Shown piece by piece: positions 22,489-34,812 of a DNA stretch of 64,000 bases; position 1 is the first letter of the stretch, and each line of letters starts with the position of its first letter. A program made the position numbers and the translations under genes. The stretch comes from Amorphophallus konjac (Eukaryota > Streptophyta > Magnoliopsida > Alismatales > Araceae), in the NCBI GenBank assembly GCA_022559845.1, contig CM040124.1, positions 73,617,491-73,681,490 of the forward strand, in the 5' to 3' direction. The notes under the pieces were generated by a model. It ran no database searches and had not been told where the DNA came from. It saw only the letters and a program-made list of their open reading frames with translations.

Positions 22489-23920
22489 CTAATGAGCCAC
22501 CTTGGGCCTTAATTTCCTCAATGCTATCACATAATTTTTCCAATGTTCCTTGTCTTCTTCTAAGTCTTCCACAGGTTGACGAAGCTTGCTTAGTCTCCAC
22601 AGAGCTTGAATGGTGATTATCTCCTCTCCATCTTCATTGCTGCCTAGATCCCTTGATTTGATTGGAGGAAGATGGGAGATGTCTTCTAACACTTGCCTTG
22701 GAAGCCCGAGCTGAGGAAGGCACCGGTGTGCATTGTACAAGATGAACTCGGATGCGCCAATAAGTCGAAGGTCCGTGCCGATGGAGAATCTTGCGCGAAG
22801 TTCCTGCATTTTGAGTATTCCCGGAGCGCAAGTAAAGAGGTTTTTGGGCATTACCTTAAGGTGTTCTCTCCACTCCGCCCTTTTCTTGATTTGAGGAATG
22901 CGGTTCGTCACCCTATTGCTTATTCCCAACGAGCCGGTGATGTAAGAAAGCGGACTTTTGGAGAAGATCCTTGACGGTTGTTGGGCTTCATTGCATGGAT
23001 CAAATTTAAAGTGGAGGTCCACCCAACTTGAGAAGGCTAGCATACAGCTGTATATGGGCCGCCCCATGGCCGCCGATGTAAGCCTGCTGTAGAGGTAAGC
23101 TAGTATGGCCGGTCCAACTCTTTCACCTTCCCATAAGCTCACCACTGCACTTATTTGACTCTCTTCAAGGAAGTCCTCCGTGGATGGAAACAAGAGCGCA
23201 CCTGCTATGCAAACCACGAAGGCCTTTGTTATTCTTTCTATCTCCTCCTCTTCCTTGGCTTGATCTGCCCTTTTGTATACCCATGAGGCTAGCTTCAAGA
23301 GGTTGATTCCCTTATTTGTTTTGATCTGATTCACTAGGTTTTGGCTAGGTATAAGGCCAGTTAAGAGTTCATGAGACGAGATAGGTCTTGGCATGTTGGC
23401 CATGTGCTCTTCTTCTCCTTGTTTCATTCGTTTCAAGCCCAGGATCATCTCTACTTCTTCCAGCAAGATGGTGGCCGCCAATGTGGAAAATAAGAAAGTA
23501 TGGGTGGAAGGATGCCATGTTTCAATCAATGCTCCCATGGCACCCCAATCAAGATGGATTTGGTCATAATGCTTGGCATGGGTTATCAATCCTAAGAGAT
23601 GCCATCTAGCTACATATACCCTCATATCTGAGGAGAATTTGGAGAGGATGAGGGGCAACCACTTGATTTGGATATATCTTCTAGCTCCTGGAAGGGTTGG
23701 ATAATCCTGTGAGAAGAAAATATAACACATGCAGTGACGAACATAAGCATATGAAATATAAGAGGAGAGTTCGGCAGAAGAGAAAGAAGAAAAGGAACAG
23801 TACAGAGCAAAGAACAGAGGAATAGATTACCTGATTCGAAGCAATTCGATTACTTATGTGCCCTTGTACTTCAGTAATTCTGGGAGTAGAGATCCTAGGT
23901 TTCTTCATCATCCTGACCAT
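22489..23920 (-). CDS. Gene B: intact 2-exon PMD-like gene antisense in Tat-1
   Basis: Exons 23920-23831 and 23706-22489 on the minus strand; intron GTAATC..CACAG, phase 0; 435 aa, no internal stop. Exon 1 gives MVRMMKKPRISTPRITEVQG. Exon 2 carries a block at about residues 94-121, ETWHPSTHTFLFSTLAATIL then LEEVEMILGL, which matches the pattern of plant mobile domain proteins (W.P.THTF ... LEDV..ILGL); the related DUF7745-type domain is an alternative name. The rest is alpha-helical looking with a Lys/Glu-rich tail. The start was chosen as the first ATG after a CAG acceptor-like site at 23955, so an extra 5' noncoding exon is possible. Head-to-tail with gene A (685 bp apart), both opposite to gag-pol. 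Function unknown. Confidence 0.78.
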
Positions 23921-24030
23921 CGCTTTGCTTTGCAGAAGTAGCTCGTGCTGCAACCTGCAGATGAAGAAGAAAAGAAGCAATTCGGCTGCAGAGAGAGATT
24001 CGGATGGTTTGTTGAAAGAAAGCCTTCCTT

Positions 24031-24038
24031 TTTATAAG
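24031..24038 (-). promoter_or_regulatory. TATA box of antisense gene B
   Basis: The minus strand reads CCTTATAAAAAGG, with TATAAAAA about 110 bp upstream of the gene B ATG, a good spacing for a short leader. It indicates that gene B has its own promoter independent of the LTRs. Confidence 0.55.
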
Positions 24039-24824
24039 GATTTGAAGAGTCTTAAAGAGTCCCGAAGATAGAAATTTGATTGGGTTAAGGACTGTGTTCT
24101 TGATTTAGAAACGGATGTTCGTGCTGAATTAACGCCTTGTGTAAGGGCGCCGATTTTTGGTTTGACGACCTGTCATGGGTCGTGTTTTATGTAACGCCCT
24201 TGACGGGGTCGTGTTTCTTCTAAGCTTCCATTGATGTTTACGCCTTCGAGCGGGGCATGTTTTAAATGTTAAACGACCTATGGTCAGGCGCCTTTTATGA
24301 TGTTAACGCCCTATTCTTAGGCGTGTTTTATTGGATTATGATGTTTTAATGAACTTAAGTGCTATTATTTTGGTGAAATTGTTTATGATTAAGCACTTAT
24401 GATCATGTCATGTTCTAAATTGATGATTATTTATGAAAACTAATAAGTTTCAAGTGCAGAAGTTTGTAGGATTCGAGGCATTTGGACCACTCATGGGAGT
24501 AACATCGTGTTATCTTGTATATGTTTCTTGTAAGCATTATTATTATATGATATCTACACTATTATAGTATGTCAAGGACCTTGTGGTTCTGATGAATCTA
24601 AAATTTGAGTTCCCCTTCATCAAAAACAATGAGATTTTAGGAGAGTCTTGATCACACGGATAGGCCGTTGAGTCGTTAAAGGTTTGGGACGATGGTTCCA
24701 CTTTCTGAGCTGATGCGCGGACAAACGGGCTTCGGCTTAGTGTTAGCTCAGAGATTTGGATTCTTGACCAGATCTAAATGGCTTAGCAATATTATCCTTG
24801 ATTATTTTCTATTTTAGTTTGTCT
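24039..24824 (-). other. Upstream of gene B, dyads, then unremarkable AT-rich DNA
   Basis: 24130-24330 holds six dyads (ACGCCTTGTGTAAGGGCGC, ACGACCTGTCATGGGTCGT, ACGCCCTTGACGGGGTCGT, ACGCCCTATTCTTAGGCGT), all 19 bp. 24340-24824 has no gene or repeat that I recognise. Confidence 0.5.
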
Positions 24825-24829
24825 TAATC
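24825..24829 (+). repeat. Target site duplication taatc, left copy
   Basis: taatc directly precedes TGTAGCAACCC; the right copy is at 36401-36405. A perfect 5-bp match. Confidence 0.9.
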
Positions 24830-24911
24830 TGTAGCAACCCTGATAAAATATTAATAATGATAAAGATTTATAAATAAATCTTGTAAATAGAAAAAAAATA
24901 AAACAAAAATA

Positions 24912-25163
24912 AATAACGCCTCTGATAACGGCGCTATTCAAATTAGAAACGCCTCTACCTAAGGCGTTATTCAATAAAGGACGCCCTCACCACAAGACGT
25001 CAAATTCCAAACGCCAAAAAGGGCAAGGACAAGAAACGCCCTTTTCTTGGGCGTGTTTTAAAACAAGGAACGCCCTTATACAAGGCGCTTCTTAATAAAC
25101 GACCTGCACCAGGTCGTCAATTAAAGAGTCGACGCCCTGACCTAGGTCGTCAATTCGATTCCA
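24912..25163. repeat. 19-bp CpG dyad array 1, Tekay-like LTR
   Basis: Seven dyads upstream of the LTR TATA: ACGCCTCTGATAACGGCGC, ACGCCTCTACCTAAGGCGT, ACGCCCTTTTCTTGGGCGT, ACGCCCTTATACAAGGCGC, ACGACCTGCACCAGGTCGT, ACGCCCTGACCTAGGTCGT and one 20-bp form. The 3' LTR copy is at 32630-32870. Confidence 0.85.
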
Positions 25164-25293
25164 GTTCCGTTCGACCCGGGAGCTTATCCAGGGAAGGATT
25201 ATGTTAATCTAGTAAGTGTCTACTAGGGTAAGGACTCTATTAGGGATATATTACCCTCAATCAAACACTACCTTTGTTAGGATTTCCAAAATC

Positions 25294-25303
25294 CCTATAA
25301 ATA
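25294..25303 (+). promoter_or_regulatory. Probable TATA box of the Tekay-like 5' LTR
   Basis: CTATAAATAC sits between the two dyad arrays; the identical site in the 3' LTR is at about 33014. Confidence 0.55.
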
Positions 25304-25837
25304 CCTTGATCGATCTAACCCTAAAACCTATTTGGTTGATCTGCTCTGCTACGGTACGTGAAGAACAAACAGTTCTTCTTATTTCCTTGATTCTCTGCTT
25401 CGACTATATGAAGAATTAATATTCTTCATTTTCTTCTCTTCTTACAGGTTAAGAAGCCCCTACGTTCTGAAGAAACAGAGTTCTTCATCCGGGTAAAAGT
25501 TCTTACTTTTGTGTGATGTTCAGATTACGAAGAAACGGATACAGTTTCTTCATTCTCTATAGGAAAGCTGCAGTTGAAGAAACGAAGTGTTCTTCATCTA
25601 CGACCTTTTCATCAAAGCCATCATCCAATAGTAACTTGTTCAGGAGTCTCTGTTCTGAACAGAGCGTCGTTCCTTTTCACAGATCCTTCACGGTTATCTC
25701 CAAATCAAGCTATCAAGGTAGGTTTTCTCAAGTTACTGTAGCCCAAATGAAATTAATGCAAGATATTAATATATATAAGCATGTCATGCATACGGTTATT
25801 ATAGTTTCCATGCGTTTTCTGAAATATTTTGAAAGAG

Positions 25838-26480
25838 ACGCCCCTGGCAAGGGCGCTAAATTCACATGAAACGACCCTTCCCAGGTCGTTAATTTCATAT
25901 TTAACGCCCTGTACTCAGGCGTTAATTTCTTTAAACCGTTAATCACCCATCTTAAGAACTGATTATCTAAGAAATCATGATTATAAATATATGCATGATC
26001 CTTTGTCTTCAACCTGCTAACTTTACTGTCATGATATTACATTCGTTCCTCTGTTATCCTGAAATTATTACTGTCCTTAAAGTTTCTGAAGGAACTTGAA
26101 TTAACGACTTGGACAAAGTCGTTTTACACCTGTTAACGCCCCCTCATAGGGCGTGAATCTGAAAGATAACGCCCCTTCCTAGGGCGTGTATCGATTAAAA
26201 TCCTGAAATTTATATATTCTGAAAAATAGAATTAAATAGTAACGCCCCTTCCCAGGGCGCGTTTTTGATAATTCCTAAAAATTAATTATATTCTGTCAAA
26301 TATGTAAACAATAAGACGCCTTCTGGTGTAGTCGTCAGATCTTGAAGAAACGACCCTGACCAAGGCGCGTTTTATATAAATTACTGAACTAATGAAAATT
26401 CTACAAAATGGAAACATATGTAAACGCCCTTCTGTTAGGTGTTAATTACTTGAGAAACGACTTGACCTAAGTCGTTATTT
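25838..26480. repeat. 19-bp CpG dyad array 2, Tekay-like LTR
   Basis: Eleven dyads: ACGCCCCTGGCAAGGGCGC, ACGACCCTTCCCAGGTCGT, ACGCCCTGTACTCAGGCGT, ACGACTTGGACAAAGTCGT, ACGCCCCCTCATAGGGCGT, ACGCCCCTTCCTAGGGCGT, ACGACTTGACCTAAGTCGT and others. Where the left half is ACGACT the right half is usually AGTCGT, and where it is ACGCCC the right is GGGCGT. The 3' LTR copy is at 33555-34197. Confidence 0.85.
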
Positions 26481-27946
26481 TCTGTAAACTGATTTTTATC
26501 CTGATTCTGTTAACCGATGGTTTCATATTATACATATATATATCGGCACTATTCTCCACTCCGTGAGTATAGTCCCACTTTTCACGTTGTTTTATCAATC
26601 ACACTCAACTCTCATTGACATACAAGCTCTCCATTGGACATTCCGTTCCTTTGGACTAGCGAGTTAGTCATAGAGACCTCCGTAAGACTCCTCGTACCTT
26701 GGATTCCCTCAAGGTCGACTGAGCTGGTTGTACCCTAAAAACCCATTACACGATCTTTGCCATGTCAATCTAAAGAAACATGGTATACCGGCCCTTATGA
26801 TTATACAAAGAGTATATCATAAGAAAATTCTTAATGGGATGGTGATATCATGCCATATAATGTCATTCTTGTAAACCTCAATCCTATGATAAGAATGAGG
26901 GTATCTTACCTTTGATATACTGTTCATGTGGACCTCAATTCTATATAAAGAATGTCCATCTTGATTTATCATGATACCCAAGTTAAGGGAACCATATTCT
27001 ACCTAGTTTTATCAATATCGTGATTATACCGTTATTATCGCCATTCTATGTCCTTGTCATATTTTTGGACTCTATTCTGTCAAAGTTGTCATACGTGTCC
27101 ACAATCTTGATGATTGAAATTCTATATTGACTATATAAACAAGAGTGGATGTCAAAACACATGATAAATGCCTGCGCATCTAGAGCCCGATCTGGTCCTG
27201 GGGGGAGCACCCGAAAGTACTTGTGCCCATGGGAGTTAAAATGATAAGGTATCTGGCATTATACCGAGTACTTGACTTGCTTGATTGGACATTCCACACA
27301 CATCTTGTACTTGAATCGTACTTGACTTGACATGAAATGCGTGGCCCGAAAAAGGGTAATTTACTTGCTTGATACATGATAGCCAAAGTTCTTGACATGA
27401 CTTGTTAAACGTACTTGCTTGAATATCTTGAATACCCTTGTTATCTTGTTGGAAGTTCATGATTAAGTTCATCTTATTTCTTTGATATTACATTCTCTTT
27501 ATCTTGTCGTTTTATGCGAGCATGCATAGCTTTATTGCATTCATGAAATATGTAATTACTTAAACCCCTTGCTAGTACTTGAGATATAATTTCCTACTGA
27601 GCGTTCGCTCATTCCGTTTGTCCCTTTTTACTTTTCAGGTAAGTCCAACGACGATGGAAGTCAATCGGATGGGAATGGTCAAGAGTGAAAGTGATAGAGC
27701 TGCTCAAGTGTCATCTAGTCTTTTCTATAGTTTCTTAAGTCAAATATGTATTCTTTTCCTTTTTATTAAACAGAGTATTGGATTTGTAATAGTCTATCCA
27801 TTATGAAATAAAAGGATTGGGTTATCTTGCTATTTTGCGCATCTCTGTCTTTGTGTCGAATACACGACCACTCTGATTGACATGATTGATATAAACTCGT
27901 CACGCGTCTCCGGGTTTCTTCCGCGCTCGGGGCGTGACAGTTTTTG

Positions 27947-27959
27947 TGGTATCAGAGCC
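27947..27959 (+). other. Primer binding site (initiator tRNA-Met type)
   Basis: TGGTATCAGAGCC starts 8 bases after the LTR end; this is the standard tRNA-iMet complementary PBS of plant chromoviruses. Confidence 0.9.
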
Positions 27960-28111
27960 TAAGGTATTCAATTCTAGGGAAAACCCAAGTCCAAGGATAA
28001 GTCGAACCTTTAAACCAGTGAGATTGGGTAGAACCAAGGGTTAGATTTAACGTAGTGTACGAGTCTTTAAATACGATCACGAACTAATATAGTTATTGTA
28101 ATTGTAGGATA

Positions 28112-29990
28112 ATGGCTGCCGAACGTGCTCAATGGCGCAACATGCAGCGTACCCTCCAAGGGATGACCCCAGTGCTACAACAGGTAGCACAAGGTGGTGC
28201 TCCACGAGCTGGAAGCTTACACCAAGCCTTTAAGAACATGAATCCCCCGAAGTTTATGGGATCGACCGATCCGGACGATGCCGAGCATTGGGTTCGGGAA
28301 ACCGAACCCATATTCCGTGTCATGCAATGCACGGATCAGGACAAAGTTCTATTAGCTACATTACAGTTAGAGAAAGATGCTAGATGCTGGTGGGAGTCTA
28401 TTGAAGCAACCATCGATCCTACTCAAGTAACATGGGAAGAATTTGTGGAATACTTCAATGCTAAATATTTCTCGGACCGAGTCCAAGAAAAGAAGGCTGC
28501 AGAATTCGCTGCATTAAAGCAACGATCTTTATCATTAGCAGATTATGAAGCTCAGTTCTCCAGGTTGTCTAGATATGCTAAGCATCTTATTAGCACGGAG
28601 AAGATGAAAGCCCGAAGATTTCTTAATGGGCTTAGGCCCCACTATATTACTCAACTGGCGCCTATGGACATCCAAGTTTATTCTGAAATAGTGCGCCGAG
28701 CTCAATTACTTGAAAATGCCACGGAACTATCTGATAGGATCCGTGGGAAAGACAAGAAGGAACAAGTCACGGGTTCGGGTTCTTTCAAACCCAATTTCAA
28801 GAAGAGGCCCAATAATGGAGGTTCTTCCTCTCAAGACCATAAGTTCAAAAAGACCAAGCCCTTCTCTATCACCACTACACCTTCAAACGTAGTATGCAAG
28901 CATTGTGACAAGGCTGGTCACAAGACCGAAGAATGCTGGAGGAAATTAGGAGCTTGTCTCCGTTGTGGAAGCCGTGAGCATCGGATTCTCGAGTGTCCAT
29001 TAATGAATGACCAAGCCGGTGACGGTAAACGCCCGGTGACGAAGAATGCTCGTCTTCATGCAATCCAGGAGACCAAACCAGAAGAAGAAGGTGGATTGGT
29101 AGAAGGTACATTAACAGTTTGTTCCAAAAGTGCTTATGTCTTATTTGATACGGGTGCATCGCATTCCTTTATTTCTAAGAAGTTTGCCGACCCGTTACCA
29201 TTAGAACCAGAATGGATAAAAATAGTTCTAACTACTCCTCTTGGAAGTGAAAATGATATTACTCATCACTACCAAAACTGTGAGGTAATGGTTCAAGGTA
29301 GGAATTTACCTATAGATCTCATATGCCTCGATCTAAAGGAGTATGATGTTATACTGGGAGCGGACTGGTTATCCAAATACCAGGCAACGGTTGATTGCCG
29401 CAATAGCCAAATTGCTTTCAAAGATTTTCCAGAATTAGTCTTTACTCGCCCCAAGAGTCGGAGTAAATCCCCTCTTATTTCGGCTCTTCGAGCAAGCAAG
29501 CTCGTCAGGAAAGGATGTGTATCCTTCCTTGCTTTTGTCACTGTTAAAGAAGCTAAGGAAACTAAGATAGAAGACATTCAGGTAGTGCAAGAATTCCCAG
29601 ACGTATTTTCGGAAGATTTGCCGGGATTACCCCCTCAAAGAGAAGTGGCCTTCACCATTGACTTAGTCCCTGGTGCTGGTCCAGTTTCAAAGGCACCCTA
29701 TAGAATGTCCCCTGCGGAACTCAAGGAGTTGAAGGAGCAGTTGATGGAACTTATTCGAAAAGGGTTTATTAGACCAAGTACTTCCCCGTGGGGAGCACCA
29801 GTCTTATTTGTGAAGAAGAAGGACGGATCCATGAGATTGTGCATCGACTATCGACAGTTGAATCATCTCACTATCAAGAACAAGTATCCACTGCCGAGAA
29901 TCGATGAGTTATTTGGTCAGATTTCAGGATCCAAATATTTTTCCAAGATTGATCTCAGGTCGGGATATCATCAGCTAAGGATCAAGATGA
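28112..29990 (+). pseudogene. gag-pol: Tekay-like gag-protease-RT N-terminus (frame 1 of broken polyprotein)
   Basis: Starts [18 protein letters not shown] at 28112. Gag domain at about residues 40-200 ([31 protein letters not shown]). Two zinc knuckles with intact CCHC at about 265-305 ([14 protein letters not shown] and [14 protein letters not shown]). Protease with [10 protein letters not shown] and the VILGADWL block. RT follows ([56 protein letters not shown]). Soon after LRIK the reading leaves this frame at about 29985-29990 through a single-base change of length; the open frame runs on without sense to 30061. Confidence 0.93.
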
Positions 29991-32463
29991 TGACATTCAT
30001 AAGACCGCATTCAGAAGCAGGTATGGCCATTATGAATTTGTTGTTATGCCTTTTGGACTAACAAATGCCCCTGCTGCCTTTATGCAGTTAATGAATAGCA
30101 TATTCAGGCCTTACTTGGATCAATTCATAGTAGTCTTCATTGATGATATATTGATATATTCCAAGACTAAGGAAGAACATGAAGAGCATTTGAGGATCGC
30201 ATTGCAAATCTTGAGGACAAATCAACTATATTCTAAGCTCAGCAAATGCGAGTTCTGGCTTGAAGAAGTGGCTTTTCTCGGACTTGTCATATCAAAGGAC
30301 GGATTATCTGTAGATCCGTCAAAAGTTGAAGCTGTGAGAAATTGGGAAAGACCCACTAATGCAAGCGAGATCAGAAGTTTCTTAGGTCTTGCCGGCTATT
30401 ATCGGCGATTCATCAAAGATTTCTCTAAGATCGCCGTACCACTTACAAGATTAACTCGTAAGGAGATCCGATATGAATGGAGTGAGGAATGTGAAAGAAG
30501 TTTCCAAACTCTCAAGGATCATCTCACTACAGCTCCGGTGTTAGCTCTACCAATAGAAGGAGAGAAATTCGAGGTCTACACAGATGCTTCTGGCATTGGC
30601 CTCGGATGTGTCCTAATGCAATAAGGAAAGGTCATAGCATACTCTTCACGTCAACTGAAGAAGCATGAGGAGAATTACCCCGTCCATGACTTAGAACTGG
30701 CCGCGGTGGTATTTGCCCTAAAGATATGGAGACACTACTTATATGGAGTGCAGTTTACTGTATACTCCGATCACAAAAGTCTCAAATATCTATTTTCACA
30801 AAAGGAGCTAAACATGAGACAAAGACGCTGGCTAGAATATCTCAAGGACTTCGACTTCAATATACAATACCATCCCGGAAAGGGTAATTATGTTGCTGAT
30901 GCCCTTAGTCGAAAGCCGAGAGCAATGATGGCCAATTGTATGATACAAGAATGGATGTTGCTAGAACAATTCTCCGAGCTCAATATAAGCTTGGACAAGG
31001 AAGCCAAATTTGTCACATTATCTCATGTAAGCATACAGTCAGATTTATTATCTGAGATACAAGCGCTTCAGGGTGATGATCCTATATTAGTGGAAATCAA
31101 AGGCAGATTAGAAGGACAATCTGATTTTCAACTAACTTCTGATGGAAGATTATTATTCAAAGGTAGAACTTGTATACCCGACTGTCCGGAATTAAAGAAG
31201 AAGATCTTAGATGAAGCTCACCGATCAAGGTACACTATTCATCCAGGATCAACCAAAATGTATCAAGATGTAAAGAGGAACTTTTGGTGGCCCAACATGA
31301 AAAGAGAAATAGCAGACTATGTATCACGCTGTCTCACATGCCAACAGGTCAAGGCGGAACACCAAAAGCCTGCTGGAAAACTACATCCTCTAGATATTCC
31401 TAAGTGGAAGTGGGAGGATATTGGTATGGATTTCATCATGGGCCTATCTAAATCAAAAGGAGGACATGATGGAATATGGGTTATTATTGATCGATTGACT
31501 AAATCGGCGCATTTCTTGCCAATCAAGAGTCGATGGTCAATTGATGTCTTAGCTGCATTATATATCAAAGAGATAGTCAGGATACATGGAATTCCTGTCT
31601 CAATCGTGTCTGACAGAGATCCCCGTTTTACTTCTCATTTTTGGAAGGGATTACAACATTCGTTGGGAACAAGGCTCAACTTTAGTACTGCTTTTCATCC
31701 TCAAACGGATGGTCAGACCGAGAGAACTAACCAAGTTGTTGAAGATATGCTTAGAGCATGCATCATTGACTTTGGAGGAAGCTGGCACGATCACTTGCCA
31801 CTAGTGGAATTTGCATATAATAATAGCTACCAAGCTAGTATCCAAATGGCACCTTTCGAAGCTTTATATGGAAGGAGTTGCCGATCACCCTTATGCTGGA
31901 ACGAAGTTGGAGAAAAACAACTATTAGGTCCAGACATGGTAAGGGATACAACTGAGAAGATACAAGTAATCAGAGAAAAATTACAAGTTGCTCAGACCAG
32001 GCAAAAGGCTTATGCAGATACAAGAAGGAGAGATCTTGAATTCCAAATCGGAGATCATGTATTTCTTAAAATATCGCCTGGACGTGGCATACGAAGATTT
32101 TGTGTTAAGGGCAAGCTTACGCCAAGATTCATCGGACCTTTTGAGGTACTCGAAAGAGTTGGCGAGGTTGCTTATCGCATCGCGTTGCCTCCTCAATTGT
32201 CCGACGTGCATAATGTGTTTCACATATCTATGTTGAAGAAGTATGTGCACGATCCATCTCATATTATTGAACATGGAGATCTGGTGATCCAGAAAGATCT
32301 CACCTATGAACAGAAGCCTATGAAGATCTTAGATCGAGAAATACGAGCTCTAAGGAATAAGGTTATTCCCATGCTCAAGGTGCAATGGAATAAGAATCCT
32401 GAACACGAAGCGACATGGGAGACCGAGGAAACTATGAAGAAACGATTTCCCGAGTTGTTCTAA
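29991..32463 (+). pseudogene. pol: Tekay-like RT, RNase H, integrase and chromodomain-like end
   Basis: In the second frame: [29 protein letters not shown] (YxDD-type active site as IDD), RNase H ([16 protein letters not shown]) up to a TAA at 30622-30624, probably CAA to TAA. The same frame continues ([20 protein letters not shown]) and is open to 32463. It includes the integrase zinc segment ([26 protein letters not shown]), the D,D,E core ([32 protein letters not shown]) and a C-terminal chromodomain-like segment ([17 protein letters not shown]). Chromodomains steer chromovirus insertion by binding histone marks. Confidence 0.92.
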
Positions 32464-32533
32464 GAGGTATATACTCTACACACTCCGCGTGTATACATGA
32501 TATACAATTGAATTTGGGGACCAAATTCTTTTT

Positions 32534-32546
32534 AAGTGGGGGAGGG
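32534..32546 (+). other. Polypurine tract of the Tekay-like element
   Basis: AAGTGGGGGAGGG directly before the 3' LTR start TGTAGCAACC. Confidence 0.85.
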
Positions 32547-34710
32547 TGTAGCAACCCTGATAAATTATTAATAATGATAAAGATTTATAAATAAATCTTG
32601 TAAATAGAAAAAAAAATAAAACAAAAATAAATAACGCCTCTGATAACGGCGCTATTCAAATTAGAAACGCCTCTACCTAAGGCGTTATTCAAGAAAGGAC
32701 GCCCTCACCACAAGACGTCAAATTCCAAACGCCAAAAAGGGCAAGGACAAGAAACGCCCTTTTCTTGGGCGTGTTTTAAAACAAGGAACGCCCTAATACA
32801 AGGCGCTTCTTAATAAACGACCTGCACCAGGTCGTCAATTAAAGAGTCGACGCCCTGACCTTGGTCGTCAATTCGATTCCAGTTCCGTTCGACCCGGGAG
32901 CTTATCCAGGGAAGGATTATGTTAATCTAGTAAGTGTCTACTATGGTAAGGACTCTATTAGGGATATATTACCCTCAATCAAACACTACCTTTGTTAGGA
33001 TTTCCAAAATCCCTATAAATACCTTGATCGATCTAACCCTAAAACCTATTTGGTTGATCTTCTCTGCTACGGTACGTGAAGAACAAACAGTTCTTCTTAT
33101 TTCCTTGATTCTCTGCTTCGACTACATGAAGAATTAATATTCTTCATTTTCTTCTCTTCTTACAGGTTAAGAAGCCCCTACGTTCTGAAGAAACAGAGTT
33201 CTTCATCCGGGTAAAAGTTCTTACTTTTGTGTGATGTTCAGATTACGAAGAAACTGATACAGTTTCTTCATTCTCTATAGGAAAGCTGCAGTTGAAGAAA
33301 CGAAGTGTTCTTCATCTACGACCTTTTCATCAAAGCCATCATCCAATAGCAACTTGTTCAGGAGTCTCTGTTCTGAACAGAGCGTCGTTCCTTTTCACAG
33401 ATCCTTCACGGTTATCTCCAAATCAAGCTATCAAGGTAGGTTTTCTCAAGTTACTGTAGCCCAAATGAAATTAATGCAAGATATATATATATATAAGCAT
33501 GTCATGCATACGGTTATTATAGTTTCCATGCGTTTTCTGAAATATTTTGAAAGAGACGCCCCTGGCAAGGGCGCTAAATTCACATGAAACGACCCTTCCC
33601 AGGTCGTTAATTTCATATTTAACGCCCTGTACTCAGGCGTTAATTTCTTTAAACCGTTAATCACCCATCTTAAGAACTGATTATCTAAGAAATCATGATT
33701 ATAAATATATGCATGATCCTTTATCTTCAACCTGCTAACTTTACTGTCATGATATTACATTCGTTCCTCTGTTATCCTGAAATTATTACTGTCCTTAAAG
33801 TTTCTGAAGGAACTTGAATTAACGACTTGGACAAAGTCGTTTTACACCTGTTAACGCCCCCTCATAGGGCGTGAATCTGAAAGATAACGCCCCTTCCTAG
33901 GGCGTGTATCGGTTAAAATCCTGAAATTTATATATTCTGAAAAATAGAATTAAATAGTAACGCCCCTTCCCAGGGCGCGTTTTTGATAATTCCTAAAAAT
34001 TAATTATATTCTGTCAAATATGTAAACAATAAGACGCCTTCTGGTGTAGTCGTCAGATCTTGAAGAAACGACCCTGACCAAGGCGCGTTTTATATAAATT
34101 ACTGAACTAATGAAAATTCTGCAAAATGGAAACATATGTAAACGCCCTTCTGTTAGGCGTTAATTACTTGAGAAACGACTTGACCTAAGTCGTTATTTTC
34201 TGTAAACTGATTTTTATCCTGATTCTGTTAACCGATGGTTTCATATTATACATATACATATATATATATCGGCACTATTCTCCACTCCGTGAGTATAGTC
34301 CCACTTTTCACGTTGTTTTATCAATCACACTCAACTCTCATTGACATACAAGCTCTCCATTGGACATTCCGTTCCTTTGGACTAGCGAGTTAGTCATAGA
34401 GACCTCCATAAGACTCCTCGTACCTTGGATTCCCTCAAGGTCGACTGAGCTAGTTGTACCCTAAAAATCCATTACACGATCTTTGCCATGTCAATCTAAA
34501 GAAACATGGTATACCGGCCCTTATGATTATATAAAGAGTATATCATAAGAAAATTCTTAATGGGATGGTGATATCATGCCATATAATGTCATTCTTGTAA
34601 ACCTCAATTCTATGATAAGAATGAGGGTATCTTACCTTTGATATACTGTTCATGTAACACCCTCAAATATAGTAAAGTTGTACTCTATATCATCGAGGCG
34701 CCTTTTGAAG

Positions 34711-34812
34711 TATCGGCTCAGTTCTTGTAAAGAACTCTGAAGTTAAGCGTGCTTAATGGGGAGCAGTACTGGGATGGGTGACCTACCCGGGAAGTCCCCC
34801 ATTCTGCAGTCG
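34711..34812 (+). ncRNA. 5S rRNA-like segment in Cassandra LTR 1
   Basis: Contains GAAGTTAAGCGTGCTTAATG and AGTACTGGGATGGGTGACC, matching the internal control region of plant 5S rRNA (A box and C box region) that RNA polymerase III uses. The 5' third and the 3' end diverge from true 5S, so this is a Cassandra promoter, not a 5S gene. Confidence 0.85.

Larger units (their letters stand above)
24830..27939 (+). repeat. Tekay-like 5' LTR
   Basis: TGTAGCAACCCTG ... GGGGCGTGACA. It contains two dyad arrays, a TATA box (CTATAAATAC at about 25295) and no coding sequence; the short ORFs in it recur unchanged in the 3' LTR because the LTR is duplicated. Confidence 0.95.

Noticed and set aside
5928..26480. 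CRISPR-like array
   Set aside because: Regular short dyads with variable surroundings recall CRISPR, but units are not identical direct repeats, spacing is irregular and the genome is plant nuclear.
27947..27959. tRNA-Met gene
   Set aside because: Only the 13-base PBS complement is present, no cloverleaf.
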